Origin: Lentisphaerota bacterium
GTDB taxonomy: Bacteria > Verrucomicrobiota > Lentisphaeria > Victivallales > GWF2-50-93
DNA: 13,532 nucleotides
Assembly (NCBI GenBank): GCA_025360875.1
Contig: JANYBI010000420.1
Span: 1-13,532 of the forward strand
Direction of reading: 5' to 3'
In this document: in pieces, positions 6,792 to 13,532 of the stretch
Layout of the letters: each line of letters starts with the position of its first letter
Numbering within the stretch: the stretch's first letter is position 1
The notes under the pieces: generated by a model
What the model was told of the DNA's origin: nothing
The model's input: only the letters and a program-made list of their open reading frames with translations
Databases searched by the model: none
Translations under genes and position numbers: made by a program

Positions 6792-8360
6792 ATGACTTTG
6801 AAAAGAATCTACGGGATATTATTTACCGTCATAGTTCTTTCCCTTTTCCTGCCAGTGGAACTTTTCCCGGCCCAGACTCCTCCGATCTCCCTTATGAGGA
6901 TACAGAAAATATCTAAAATCATTTCCAAATACAAGGAAGCCGGAGAAAATCTGAATGACTCCGACGTGCAGAAGACCATAATAAAAGAGGTTTCCGAGCA
7001 GTACCGCCTCGAACCGGAAGCGAAGAAAAACGCAAAGACAACCCAGGAAATCGGAAAGATGGTAAGGGAGAAGGTCACTCTGAAGTTTCCGGATTCCTAC
7101 GAGGACCTGAAGAAAAAAGCCGAACAGGAGGCGGAGAAGACCTTCCAGATGGCCAAGATCCTCGACTATGTGACGGTTCATTACCTCAAGGGTGAAAAGT
7201 CTTTTGAGGCGGAAGGCTATTTCTTCAGCTACGGCAGTACCGGGCACAGTATCAATATCGGCGGCACCACAATAGCCATTTTCGACATTCTGCCTGAAGA
7301 CAGGATAAAATTCGATGAAGTGTTCAGGAACCAGAAGAAAGATACGTTCGTCCAGACTAAGATAAGGGATTACTATTCCAGGAAGAACGCCTATTCGGTA
7401 TCCGTCTACAACGAGATCAGGGATGCCCTCATCAAGGAGAACGAGGACAATGGCTACGTCTATTACCTCAACGACTGGCGTACGCCACGGGAAGTATCCC
7501 AGCTGCTCTGCAAGGACATCCAGGCTTCCAGTGAGGAAAAACCGGTTCCTACAGTGCCTGTAGGCAGCGTAGAGAAAAAAAATCCCGGCACTGGTCCGGA
7601 CAAGACTGCAACCGCTGTGCCCACACTTGTCCCCGATCCGAAAACAACCGATCCCAAAGGTGTCGCAGTATCAGTCGTCGACAAGAAGAAACATGAAACC
7701 ATAAAGAAGAAAGCCGAGGATATACAGCTCGCAAACAGCACAAAATATGCGGGAATAGATGCAGACCAGGGATATGAACTTGCCTACTGGCGGATGCTCA
7801 AGGATGATTTCGCCATCCTTTATCCCCAGTATGTGAAAAACAAGGACGCCGAGTCCGAGACTCTTGCATTCGACCAGGGACCTATCCAGCGTCTGGATTT
7901 GATTTTCTTCAGCAAGTATTTCTACAAGGTTGTCTTTGATTTCCGCGTCCAGGGAATTCCAAGGGAGGCGCTCGTAGGGATAGGCAGGAAAATACGCGAC
8001 AAGTACGGTCTGACCGACGAAGAAAAGGCCGAAGCCGCGGATCCGGAGAAAGCCAACCGGCCGGAACCCTGTGAGGGAGAGCACGATTTCGGCAAGGACG
8101 GCCCCTGCAAAAAATGCGGCTGGACACAGGCCGAACTTGAAGTACCGGCTGAACAGACCTATACATGGACTGGCGAGACTACCAAAGGGCAGCTTTATAT
8201 CAAGTTGAATCCCGAGAAGACCTCATACGTGGAATTCAGGCTTACAAAGGAAGATCCCACCCTCAAGGAAAAGATTCAACTGGAGGTCGACAAGCAGAAG
8301 AAGCTGGAAGAAGAGGAAAAGAAAAAGAAGATTCTTGACGAATACAATAAATTTAAATGA
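6792..8360 (+). CDS. Exported protein of unknown function with zinc-knuckle-like motif
   Basis: I do not recognise this 522-residue family. Residues 1-27 form a Sec signal peptide with a likely signal peptidase I site after FPA, so the mature protein is periplasmic or outer-envelope. Residues about 35-125 are charged and helical. A compact region at about 128-240 contains a Gly/Ser-rich stretch (YGSTGHSINIGG), followed by a Pro/Thr/Lys-rich linker at about 248-295. A second folded part runs about 310-410. Cys427-x3-His431-x7-Cys439-x2-Cys442 looks like a zinc knuckle, unusual in an exported protein. A beta-rich segment follows (YTWTGETTKGQLYIKL, 457-472). The C-terminal 35 residues form a highly charged helix, probably a coiled coil. 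It leads the cluster and ends 4 bp before the preferred start of the FHA pseudokinase, suggesting co-expression and perhaps a shared envelope-signalling task. Confidence 0.8.
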   Translation: MTLKRIYGILFTVIVLSLFLPVELFPAQTPPISLMRIQKISKIISKYKEAGENLNDSDVQKTIIKEVSEQYRLEPEAKKNAKTTQEIGKMVREKVTLKFPDSYEDLKKKAEQEAEKTFQMAKILDYVTVHYLKGEKSFEAEGYFFSYGSTGHSINIGGTTIAIFDILPEDRIKFDEVFRNQKKDTFVQTKIRDYYSRKNAYSVSVYNEIRDALIKENEDNGYVYYLNDWRTPREVSQLLCKDIQASSEEKPVPTVPVGSVEKKNPGTGPDKTATAVPTLVPDPKTTDPKGVAVSVVDKKKHETIKKKAEDIQLANSTKYAGIDADQGYELAYWRMLKDDFAILYPQYVKNKDAESETLAFDQGPIQRLDLIFFSKYFYKVVFDFRVQGIPREALVGIGRKIRDKYGLTDEEKAEAADPEKANRPEPCEGEHDFGKDGPCKKCGWTQAELEVPAEQTYTWTGETTKGQLYIKLNPEKTSYVEFRLTKEDPTLKEKIQLEVDKQKKLEEEEKKKKILDEYNKFK

Positions 8361-8364
8361 TCCC

Positions 8365-9963
8365 ATGGACATGGCATATCTAATCTTTAACGATCAGGGG
8401 GGCAAAGAGACAATTCCTGTAGATGAGCAGGCTGAATTCTATCTGGGAAGGACAAACGACAACGACCTGACCATCCTGGATGATCCCCTCGTCAGCCGCA
8501 AGCACTGCATGATATACCTCCATCCCGACGAGAATAAATTCATCTTGCGGGATCTGGACTCCAGCAATGGTACCGTCATCAATGACGAAACCTTGGCCGG
8601 AGAGGAGGCTTTCCTCTCAGACGGCGACATGATCAAGGTCGGCAATGCCGAGTTCATATTCTGCATTGAAAATCCCGAACGCTACCAGACCACCAGCACA
8701 TCAATCATCAAGTTTGGAAATATAAAACAGGGCTCGGAAACACAGGAAAACTCTGTCAGCCAAACCCATGACACTGTAAAGTTCAGGCGGCTCGAAATGC
8801 CCGAAAGCCAGGGAGGCCCTGTGATTTCCCTAGCAAAACTAGAGTCGGCTTCGTCCTTGACTTCCGGCATGGAGATTAATGGCTACAGGATCGTCAGGAC
8901 AATATCCTCCAGCGAGAAATCCACAGTCTATCTGGCTTTCCAGGAATCTGTCAAACGTACCGTCATCCTGAAGGTTTTCTCGATAAGATCCGACTTCGAG
9001 GCGAAGCTCTCCTTCAAGGAACTGGTCCAGAAAGTTGGACGTCTGAGCAGCCCCTACATCGTCCACCATTTCGACTGCGGCACTTTCGATGATTTCTGCT
9101 ACATGGTGCTTGCATACATGTCCGAAGGCAACCTTGAGGAAAGCCTTGCCAGATATGCCCCGTTCCCTGAGAAGGATTCGCTCCTGATGATCAGGAAAAT
9201 AGCTTCAGGGCTGAGCTATGCCATGGCCGAGCACCTGCTCATCCATCTCAACCTGAAGCCCGAAAACATCCTTTTTACCGACAGCAATGAGCCGGTCATA
9301 TCCGGCATCGGCATGAGTCCGTGGACAGCGAAATACTTCCAGCACAGGCGCACTTACATTTTCGCAAGCCCGATCTACATGGCGCCGGAACAGGCCTTGG
9401 ACCACAGGGCCGACTGGAGAAGCGACCTCTACTCCCTGGGAATCATACTGTATGAGATGCTCACCGGAAAAATTCCATTCACAGCACCCGATGAGCAGAC
9501 AATGATCAACAGGCATATTTCCGAGAAAATAATTTTCCCGCCAAACCTCACCAAGGAGGTTGTCTCCATCATCCGCACCATGACAGCCAAAGATCCCGAG
9601 GAAAGGTTCGCTTCCTGGGACGAGTTCATAAAGACCATTAACGCCTTGCTGGACTCCAGGGCGAACCCGCCACAGCAGACTGTCAGGCCATTGACCCAGC
9701 AATTCGCAAGGCCTCAGATTTCAAGGCCGCAGCAGCCCGCGCCACAGCCTCCCGCAAGACCGCAGATCTCAAGGCCGTCACAGCCTGCGCCGCCTCCCGC
9801 AAGACCGCAGATTTCAAGGCCGCAGCAGCCTGCACCGCAGCAGTTCACAAGACCTCAGATCTCAAGGCCGCAGCAACCTGCTGATAAACCACAGCCTAAG
9901 ACGCAACTTAAGACTCAGCTGCAAGTTCCGGCTGCCCGTAAAAGAATAATCATTAAAAAATAG
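8365..9963 (+). CDS. FHA domain fused to a degenerate Ser/Thr kinase (probable pseudokinase)
   Basis: The 532-residue soluble protein starts with an FHA phosphothreonine-binding domain (about 4-100) with Gly28-Arg29, SRKH at 44-47 and SSNGT at 66-70, all intact. After a linker (101-170) comes a protein-kinase fold (about 171-430). Lys203 (VILKVF), Asn301 (KPEN), APE (340-342), Asp354 (RSDLYSLG) and GKIPF remain. The HRD aspartate is Asn296 (HLNLKPEN), DFG reads GIG (314-316) and the glycine loop reads ISSSEKSTVY. Phosphotransfer is therefore unlikely, and a scaffold or allosteric role is inferred. The tail (about 449-506) is a Pro/Gln-rich repeat ending in basic KRIIIKK. The start is uncertain: ATG 8365 and ATG 8371 are the best choices, and TTG 8335 would overlap the upstream gene. 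No Shine-Dalgarno is clear, so translational coupling is likely. No transmembrane segment is seen. Confidence 0.88.
   Translation: MDMAYLIFNDQGGKETIPVDEQAEFYLGRTNDNDLTILDDPLVSRKHCMIYLHPDENKFILRDLDSSNGTVINDETLAGEEAFLSDGDMIKVGNAEFIFCIENPERYQTTSTSIIKFGNIKQGSETQENSVSQTHDTVKFRRLEMPESQGGPVISLAKLESASSLTSGMEINGYRIVRTISSSEKSTVYLAFQESVKRTVILKVFSIRSDFEAKLSFKELVQKVGRLSSPYIVHHFDCGTFDDFCYMVLAYMSEGNLEESLARYAPFPEKDSLLMIRKIASGLSYAMAEHLLIHLNLKPENILFTDSNEPVISGIGMSPWTAKYFQHRRTYIFASPIYMAPEQALDHRADWRSDLYSLGIILYEMLTGKIPFTAPDEQTMINRHISEKIIFPPNLTKEVVSIIRTMTAKDPEERFASWDEFIKTINALLDSRANPPQQTVRPLTQQFARPQISRPQQPAPQPPARPQISRPSQPAPPPARPQISRPQQPAPQQFTRPQISRPQQPADKPQPKTQLKTQLQVPAARKRIIIKK
9709..9882 (+). repeat. In-frame tandem repeat encoding Pro/Gln-rich tail
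   Basis: Four imperfect units of 45-48 bp encode RPQISRPQQPAPQ-type segments, the first starting at 9709 and the others at 9757, 9802 and 9850. They form the disordered tail of the FHA pseudokinase. The high nucleotide identity between units suggests copy number can change by slippage or recombination without breaking the frame. Confidence 0.85.
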
Positions 9964-9969
9964 TCTTTA

Positions 9970-10830
9970 ATGAAAACAACCACCGACTGCATTCCCTGCT
10001 TCATTACACACTCCCTAAATGTGGCGAAGCTGACAAGCGGCAATCAGGATCACCACAAGGAAATTATCAGGAAAACTCTTTCCATGGTAGCCGATATCGA
10101 CTTCGACCAGACACCTCCGGCAATGGCGAAGAAGATACACAACCTTGTCCACCGCATAACTGGTGTCGAGGATCCGTATGTCCGGATCAAGGATGAATCA
10201 ACCGCCTTCACCTTGGAAATGCTCCCCTTTCTCAGGCACGAGGTGGAAAAGTCCGACAGGCCGTTCGAAACAGCCGTCCGCCTCGTCATCGCCGGCAACA
10301 GCATCGATTTCGGTACAGACCATAATTTCCATCTCGACAGCGTCCACCGGATAATTGCCGACTCGCTGAAACAGCAGATCGACCTGGAAGCGGTCGGACT
10401 GCTGGAGCGCAAAATGGCCAAAGCCAAGGACATACTCTATATCGGCGACAACTGCGGTGAAATCGTCTTCGACCGTCTCCTTATCGAACCGTTTAGGAAA
10501 AAGATAACACTCGCCGTCCGTGGCAAGCCCATCCTGAATGATGTTACCCGAAGGGAGGCGAGCATGTCCGGGCTGGACGGAATCGTAGATATAATCGACA
10601 CAGGCGACGCACTTCCTGGCGTAGTCCTCGAGAACTGCAGCCAGGAGTTCAAGCGCCATTTCAAAAAGGCGGACCTAATAATCTCCAAGGGCCAGGGCAA
10701 CTTCGAGACAATGCTCGAAACCGACAGGCCAATCTTCTTTCTCTTCAAGGCAAAATGCTCGGTCATAACCAGACTTCTCAATTCGGAACTCGGGAGCCTC
10801 CAAGTCATAGGGGAAAACATCAGAAAATGA
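9970..10830 (+). CDS. DUF89/ARMT1-family metal-dependent phosphatase
   Basis: The 286-residue protein matches the stand-alone prokaryotic DUF89 type. It has an N-terminal Cys pair (DCIPC, Cys7/Cys10), a helical N-terminal domain, AGNSIDFG at 108-115, GDNCGEIVFD at 159-168 with metal ligands Asp160 and Asn161, Asp191 in ILNDVT, and SKGQGNFE at 239-246. Family members are metal-dependent phosphatases proposed to remove damaged or excess phosphometabolites; a related group is fused to pantothenate kinase 4 and acts on phosphopantetheine species. Here the gene overlaps panC by 4 bp (ATGA), so a coenzyme A-pathway substrate is a reasonable inference. ATG 9970 lies six bases past the previous stop and keeps the Cys pair. 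Its ribosome-binding site is poor, pointing to coupling. Confidence 0.88.
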   Translation: MKTTTDCIPCFITHSLNVAKLTSGNQDHHKEIIRKTLSMVADIDFDQTPPAMAKKIHNLVHRITGVEDPYVRIKDESTAFTLEMLPFLRHEVEKSDRPFETAVRLVIAGNSIDFGTDHNFHLDSVHRIIADSLKQQIDLEAVGLLERKMAKAKDILYIGDNCGEIVFDRLLIEPFRKKITLAVRGKPILNDVTRREASMSGLDGIVDIIDTGDALPGVVLENCSQEFKRHFKKADLIISKGQGNFETMLETDRPIFFLFKAKCSVITRLLNSELGSLQVIGENIRK

Positions 10831-11672
10831 AAATCATATCAAAAATCGCCGACATGCAGAAGTTCTCCACTGCTCTCAGGAGAAAAGGCCGCTCTATCGC
10901 AGTCGTACCCACGATGGGCTGCCTCCACGAAGGACATCTGATGCTTATCGACACCGCAAAAAAACATGCTGACTCCGTGATCGTCACCTTGTTTGTCAAT
11001 CCCACGCAGTTCGGCCCCAAAGAGGATTTCAGCAAGTATCCGCGCCAGCTCGAAAAGGATCTGGCATTGTGCAGGAAGCGCGGAGCAACCGCGGTTTTCA
11101 CACCATCTCCTGATGAGATGTATTCAAAAGACGCCAGCACCTGGGTCGAGGAAGTCCAATTGTCCAGGGGACTATGTGGCAAATCGCGTCCCGGACATTT
11201 TCGTGGAGTCACCACTGTCGTTGCAAAACTTTTCAACGCCACGCTTCCGGATGTCGCGGTCTTCGGCAAGAAAGACTATCAGCAGGCAAAGGTTATCCAG
11301 CGGATGACCAGGGACCTGAATTTCCCGGTCAGGATAATCCTCCAGGAAACGGTAAGGGAAAAGGAAGGTCTCGCAATGAGTTCGCGGAATTCCTATCTCT
11401 CGCCTGACAGGAGAATTGCCGCCCTTTCAATAAGACGTTCGCTGGAATCTGCGAAATCCGCAATCCGCAATGGGGAGAAAAACGCTGGCCGCATTAGAAA
11501 ATCCGTCTCGGATGGAATATCTTCTTCAGGCGGCAGGATAGATTATGTCGAGATTGTTGACGCCGACAACCTGGAACCAGTTGCTAAATTAACCGGAAAT
11601 ATCCTGATTGCCGTGGCGGCTTTCTTTGACAAGACCCGCCTCATCGATAATATTGAAATAAAATACTGGTAA
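10827..11672 (+). CDS. panC: Pantothenate synthetase
   Basis: The 281-residue enzyme joins pantoate and beta-alanine using ATP, forming pantothenate, the precursor of coenzyme A. Motifs expected of the cytidylyltransferase-like fold are present: VPTMGCLHEGHLML with HEGH at 34-37, FVNPTQFGPKEDFSKYPR at 56-73, SRPGHFRGV at 120-128, GKKDYQQ at 147-153 and MSSRN at 184-188. Length is typical. The start at 10827 overlaps the DUF89 stop by 4 bp and matches the family N-terminus; an in-frame ATG at 10755 would add 24 unrelated residues read from inside the DUF89 gene. No panB or panD is nearby, so the rest of the pathway must be elsewhere. Confidence 0.96.
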   Translation: MKIISKIADMQKFSTALRRKGRSIAVVPTMGCLHEGHLMLIDTAKKHADSVIVTLFVNPTQFGPKEDFSKYPRQLEKDLALCRKRGATAVFTPSPDEMYSKDASTWVEEVQLSRGLCGKSRPGHFRGVTTVVAKLFNATLPDVAVFGKKDYQQAKVIQRMTRDLNFPVRIILQETVREKEGLAMSSRNSYLSPDRRIAALSIRRSLESAKSAIRNGEKNAGRIRKSVSDGISSSGGRIDYVEIVDADNLEPVAKLTGNILIAVAAFFDKTRLIDNIEIKYW

Positions 11673-11708
11673 ATCTTCACTGAACTATGTTCGCTCAGTG
11701 AAGATTTA
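11670..11708 (+). terminator. 14-bp perfect hairpin overlapping the panC stop codon
   Basis: TAAATCTTCACTGA (11670-11683) pairs perfectly with TCAGTGAAGATTTA (11695-11708) around an 11-base loop. The first three bases are the panC stop codon itself. No T-run follows, so it is an unconventional terminator or an RNA-stabilising 3' end of the four-gene transcript. Confidence 0.6.
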
Positions 11709-11800
11709 CATCTAATAAAATGTGAAAGACATAGTGTCTCCATCCAACTTTAACATTATTTTGTAGAATAAATTATAAATTTACCGAAGGGAAATTTATC

Positions 11801-12640
11801 ATGAAAGGAATTCCAGTTCTCGTCGCAAAAGGAAAAGGGATTGCTGAAGCCTGGGAGAACTCACTTGTGCTCCTAAACAAAAAAGGCTGCGACATCAAAA
11901 CCATGTACGACAAGCCCACCGATCCTCCGAGCAAGGATTCCACGATGATGATCATCATCCAGGACCCGCTCGCAGAACCCATGATACACAAGGATTTTCC
12001 GGGAGGTCTTGAAGATCTGCAGGAATATGTCATGGAAGTTGTAGACGGGATCAAGAACCATCTCGTAAGGGATCCGAACGATCCGAACGACACCCGCTGG
12101 GAATATACCTACAACGAAAGGCTCTTCGCCTACAAGGTTCCCGGCATGAAAGAGATCTACGACCAGATCGAGATGGTCGCGAAAAAGCTTGCCGAAACAC
12201 CCTATTCGCGCCGCGCCCAGGCCATCACCTGGAAAGTATGGGAGGACAACTCATGCTATGATCCCGCATGTCTCCAGAGCATCTGGTGCCGCCTCACCGA
12301 GGAAAAGAAGGGATATATTCTCAGCACGAACATCCGCTTCCGCTCGAATGACGCCTACAAGGCCGCATTCATGAACATGTTCGCACTCGTTCAGCTGCAG
12401 AAGAAAATCGCCTTGAGAATCTCTGAGCTCACAGGAAAGAAGGTGAAGCTCGGCCGCTATGTCCACATGGCTGACAGCTACCACATCTACGGCTCATACT
12501 TCAATGAGTTCAAGGCGCGATTCCTGGAAGGGCTCAATAAGCGGTCGTTCGAGGAAAGGACATACCGTTATGATGACATCAAGGACATCATGGAGGAGTC
12601 AAAGCCCGCGATCCTCGAAAAAGTCAAGAACATGAGCTGA
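11801..12640 (+). CDS. Divergent thymidylate synthase (ThyA superfamily)
   Basis: The 279-residue protein carries the core of folate-dependent thymidylate synthase, which methylates dUMP to dTMP: the Arg pair in YSRRAQA (137-138), catalytic Cys157 in DPACLQSIW, phosphate-binding RSND (181-184), Asn192 in FMNM aligning with the Asn that selects dUMP, and HIY (228-230). It departs from the classical enzyme: the N-terminal about 110 residues lack the usual phosphate-loop segment, PCH is replaced by ACL, and the canonical C-terminal end is absent. Archaeal-type short ThyA proteins or nucleotide hydroxymethylases are relatives to consider, but the retained Asn argues for dUMP. GAAGGGA precedes ATG 11801. 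It stands alone between two hairpins, upstream of the ligase gene. Confidence 0.82.
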   Translation: MKGIPVLVAKGKGIAEAWENSLVLLNKKGCDIKTMYDKPTDPPSKDSTMMIIIQDPLAEPMIHKDFPGGLEDLQEYVMEVVDGIKNHLVRDPNDPNDTRWEYTYNERLFAYKVPGMKEIYDQIEMVAKKLAETPYSRRAQAITWKVWEDNSCYDPACLQSIWCRLTEEKKGYILSTNIRFRSNDAYKAAFMNMFALVQLQKKIALRISELTGKKVKLGRYVHMADSYHIYGSYFNEFKARFLEGLNKRSFEERTYRYDDIKDIMEESKPAILEKVKNMS

Positions 12641-12668
12641 TTTATTCTCGGGCTTCCCGAGAATAAAT
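12640..12668 (+). terminator. 13-bp hairpin after the thymidylate synthase gene
   Basis: Arms 12640-12652 and 12656-12668 pair perfectly around a 3-base CTT loop. The top of the stem is GC-rich (CTCGGG/CCCGAG) and the base is AT-rich. The stem starts at the last base of the stop codon. No true T-run follows, so it may end transcription only partly before ligA. Confidence 0.6.
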
Positions 12669-12694
12669 TAAAAATCATCAGTCAAAAATCAAAA

Positions 12695-13532
12695 ATGTTT
12701 GAAATTCCCAATACCGAAGCCGAACTTGCGGCGGCAATAGAATACCATAACCGCCGCTACTGGGAAATTGGCGAACCGGAAATCAGCGATGAGGATTATG
12801 ATTCGCTTCTCAGGAAGCTTGAATCCATCAATCCTGAACATCCTCTTCTCCAGAAGGTGCTCGCACCTTCCGTCGCCAGCACTGGCAAGGTGCATCACTC
12901 AAAACCAATGCTTTCCCTAGCCAAGGCATATTCCCTGGAGGAAATTCTCGAGTGGGCCGGGAAATATGTCCGTGATGATAAGGAACTTTTCCTGATACAG
13001 CCGAAATACGACGGGATATCTGCGAATTTCGCAAACAGGGTGCTCTCAACCCGCGGAGACGGAGTTGACGGCGAGAACATCACCGACAAGATCCCCCTCA
13101 TTGAACTCGAAACCAAAGGGCATAAGGGAAAACTTGACAGGCCGGTCCGTGGTGAAATTGTAATAAGGGACGATGATTTCAAAACTCTTTATTCACGAAT
13201 CAAGAGAAAAGACGGAAAAACCTACAAGAACTCCAGAAATGCCGTCGCCGGAATAATGGGCCTGAAGGAAATCGGAGACATGCTCGCACAGGGTGCGAAA
13301 CTCACCCTTGTGGACTACAATCTCGTTTCATTCCCCGTGCCGTTTGCGAACTTCGCAGCCAGATGGCCGGAAATCCTCCAGGAGATTGAAAAACTCCCCT
13401 ACCCTATGGACGGACTGGTGATAAAAGTGGCGGACGAGGCATACGGAGACTCGCTCGGTAATACAGCCCATCATCCGCGCGGACAGATTGCATTCAAATT
13501 CAGCGGGGTAAGAAGAAAGACAAAACTTCTTG
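12695..13532 (+). CDS. ligA: NAD-dependent DNA ligase, compact form (3' end outside window)
   Basis: 279 codons are visible before the right edge. Residues 1-60 match the LigA Ia domain that binds NMN (YHNRRYWE, ISDEDYDSLLRKL). The nucleotidyltransferase domain has catalytic Lys104 in PKYDGIS, STRGDGVDGENIT (118-130), RGE (152-154), NSRNAVAG (179-186), MDGLVIKV (238-245) and FKF near 267-269. These support ligation of nicked DNA through an enzyme-AMP intermediate made from NAD. The stretch between RNAVAG and MDGLVIK is about 27 residues shorter than in E. coli LigA, and several motif positions differ (PRGQIAFKF rather than PRWAIAYKF). The OB-fold, HhH and BRCT regions would lie beyond the window. 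No Shine-Dalgarno is visible before ATG 12695. It could be the main ligase or a diverged paralogue. Confidence 0.88.
   Translation, partial: MFEIPNTEAELAAAIEYHNRRYWEIGEPEISDEDYDSLLRKLESINPEHPLLQKVLAPSVASTGKVHHSKPMLSLAKAYSLEEILEWAGKYVRDDKELFLIQPKYDGISANFANRVLSTRGDGVDGENITDKIPLIELETKGHKGKLDRPVRGEIVIRDDDFKTLYSRIKRKDGKTYKNSRNAVAGIMGLKEIGDMLAQGAKLTLVDYNLVSFPVPFANFAARWPEILQEIEKLPYPMDGLVIKVADEAYGDSLGNTAHHPRGQIAFKFSGVRRKTKLL

Noticed and set aside
8335..8364. TTG start for the FHA pseudokinase
   Set aside because: It would overlap the preceding coding region by 26 bases and adds residues outside the FHA fold; ATG 8365 or 8371 is more natural, though the matter is not settled.
9205..9702. Open frame of 165 codons on the minus strand
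   Set aside because: Antisense to the kinase-like domain; no family features.
10198..10659. Open frame of 153 codons on the minus strand
   Set aside because: Antisense to the DUF89 gene with no supporting motif or ribosome-binding site.
10755..10826. Upstream ATG extension of panC
   Set aside because: It would add 24 residues unrelated to the family, read from inside the DUF89 gene; the 4-bp overlapping start at 10827 fits better.
11727..11739. AGACA-TAG-TGTCT palindrome upstream of the thymidylate synthase gene
   Set aside because: Short enough to occur by chance and no promoter could be placed confidently around it.
11776..11798. AT hairpin around the thymidylate synthase ribosome-binding site
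   Set aside because: TAAATTT/AAATTTA could enclose the GAAGGG signal, but seven A:T pairs alone are too unstable to call a regulatory switch.

Overview
The window reads as an ordinary bacterial chromosome segment with near-balanced base composition, dense housekeeping genes and a few accessory features. No gene gives a firm taxonomic label. A GH42-type lipoprotein glycosidase, an FHA-plus-kinase-fold protein, RNase HIII, a divergent thymidylate synthase and a compact NAD-dependent DNA ligase together suggest an anaerobic Gram-negative of the Lentisphaerota/PVC kind. That placement is inference, not something the sequence proves.

Left third, mostly minus strand. The window opens inside a secreted lipoprotein glycoside hydrolase (1-1867, 3' end outside the window). 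A 20-bp near-palindrome sits in its upstream region. Next come a roughly 165-bp MITE-like element with terminal inverted repeats, flanking 9-bp direct repeats and a long internal hairpin, and then a 38-codon plus-strand gene for a tiny Cys/His zinc-binding protein. Convergent to it is a vapBC-type toxin-antitoxin pair (PIN toxin, AbrB-like antitoxin) with a repeat-rich promoter. A PfkB-family sugar/nucleoside kinase, metK (S-adenosylmethionine synthetase) and rnhC (RNase HIII) follow on the minus strand. A good intrinsic terminator lies between metK and the kinase.

Right two thirds, plus strand. A promoter at about 6697-6723 starts a tight cluster of four genes. They encode an exported 522-residue protein of unknown function with a zinc-knuckle-like motif, a cytoplasmic FHA-domain protein with a degenerate protein-kinase domain (HRD reads HLN, DFG reads GIG, glycine loop lost), a DUF89/ARMT1-type metal-dependent phosphatase, and panC (pantothenate synthetase), which overlaps the DUF89 gene by 4 bp. 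A 14-bp perfect hairpin closes the cluster. After it come a divergent thymidylate synthase, a second strong hairpin, and the 5' part of an unusually compact NAD-dependent DNA ligase that runs off the right edge.

Functional threads: metK plus the PfkB kinase could serve the methyl cycle (SAM supply and adenosine salvage). DUF89 plus panC points to coenzyme A synthesis with metabolite damage control. Thymidylate synthase plus ligase serves DNA synthesis. The exported protein plus the FHA pseudokinase is the least explained pair and the best candidate for an undescribed system. No tRNA, rRNA or CRISPR array was found, and no intergenic stretch exceeds 300 bases.
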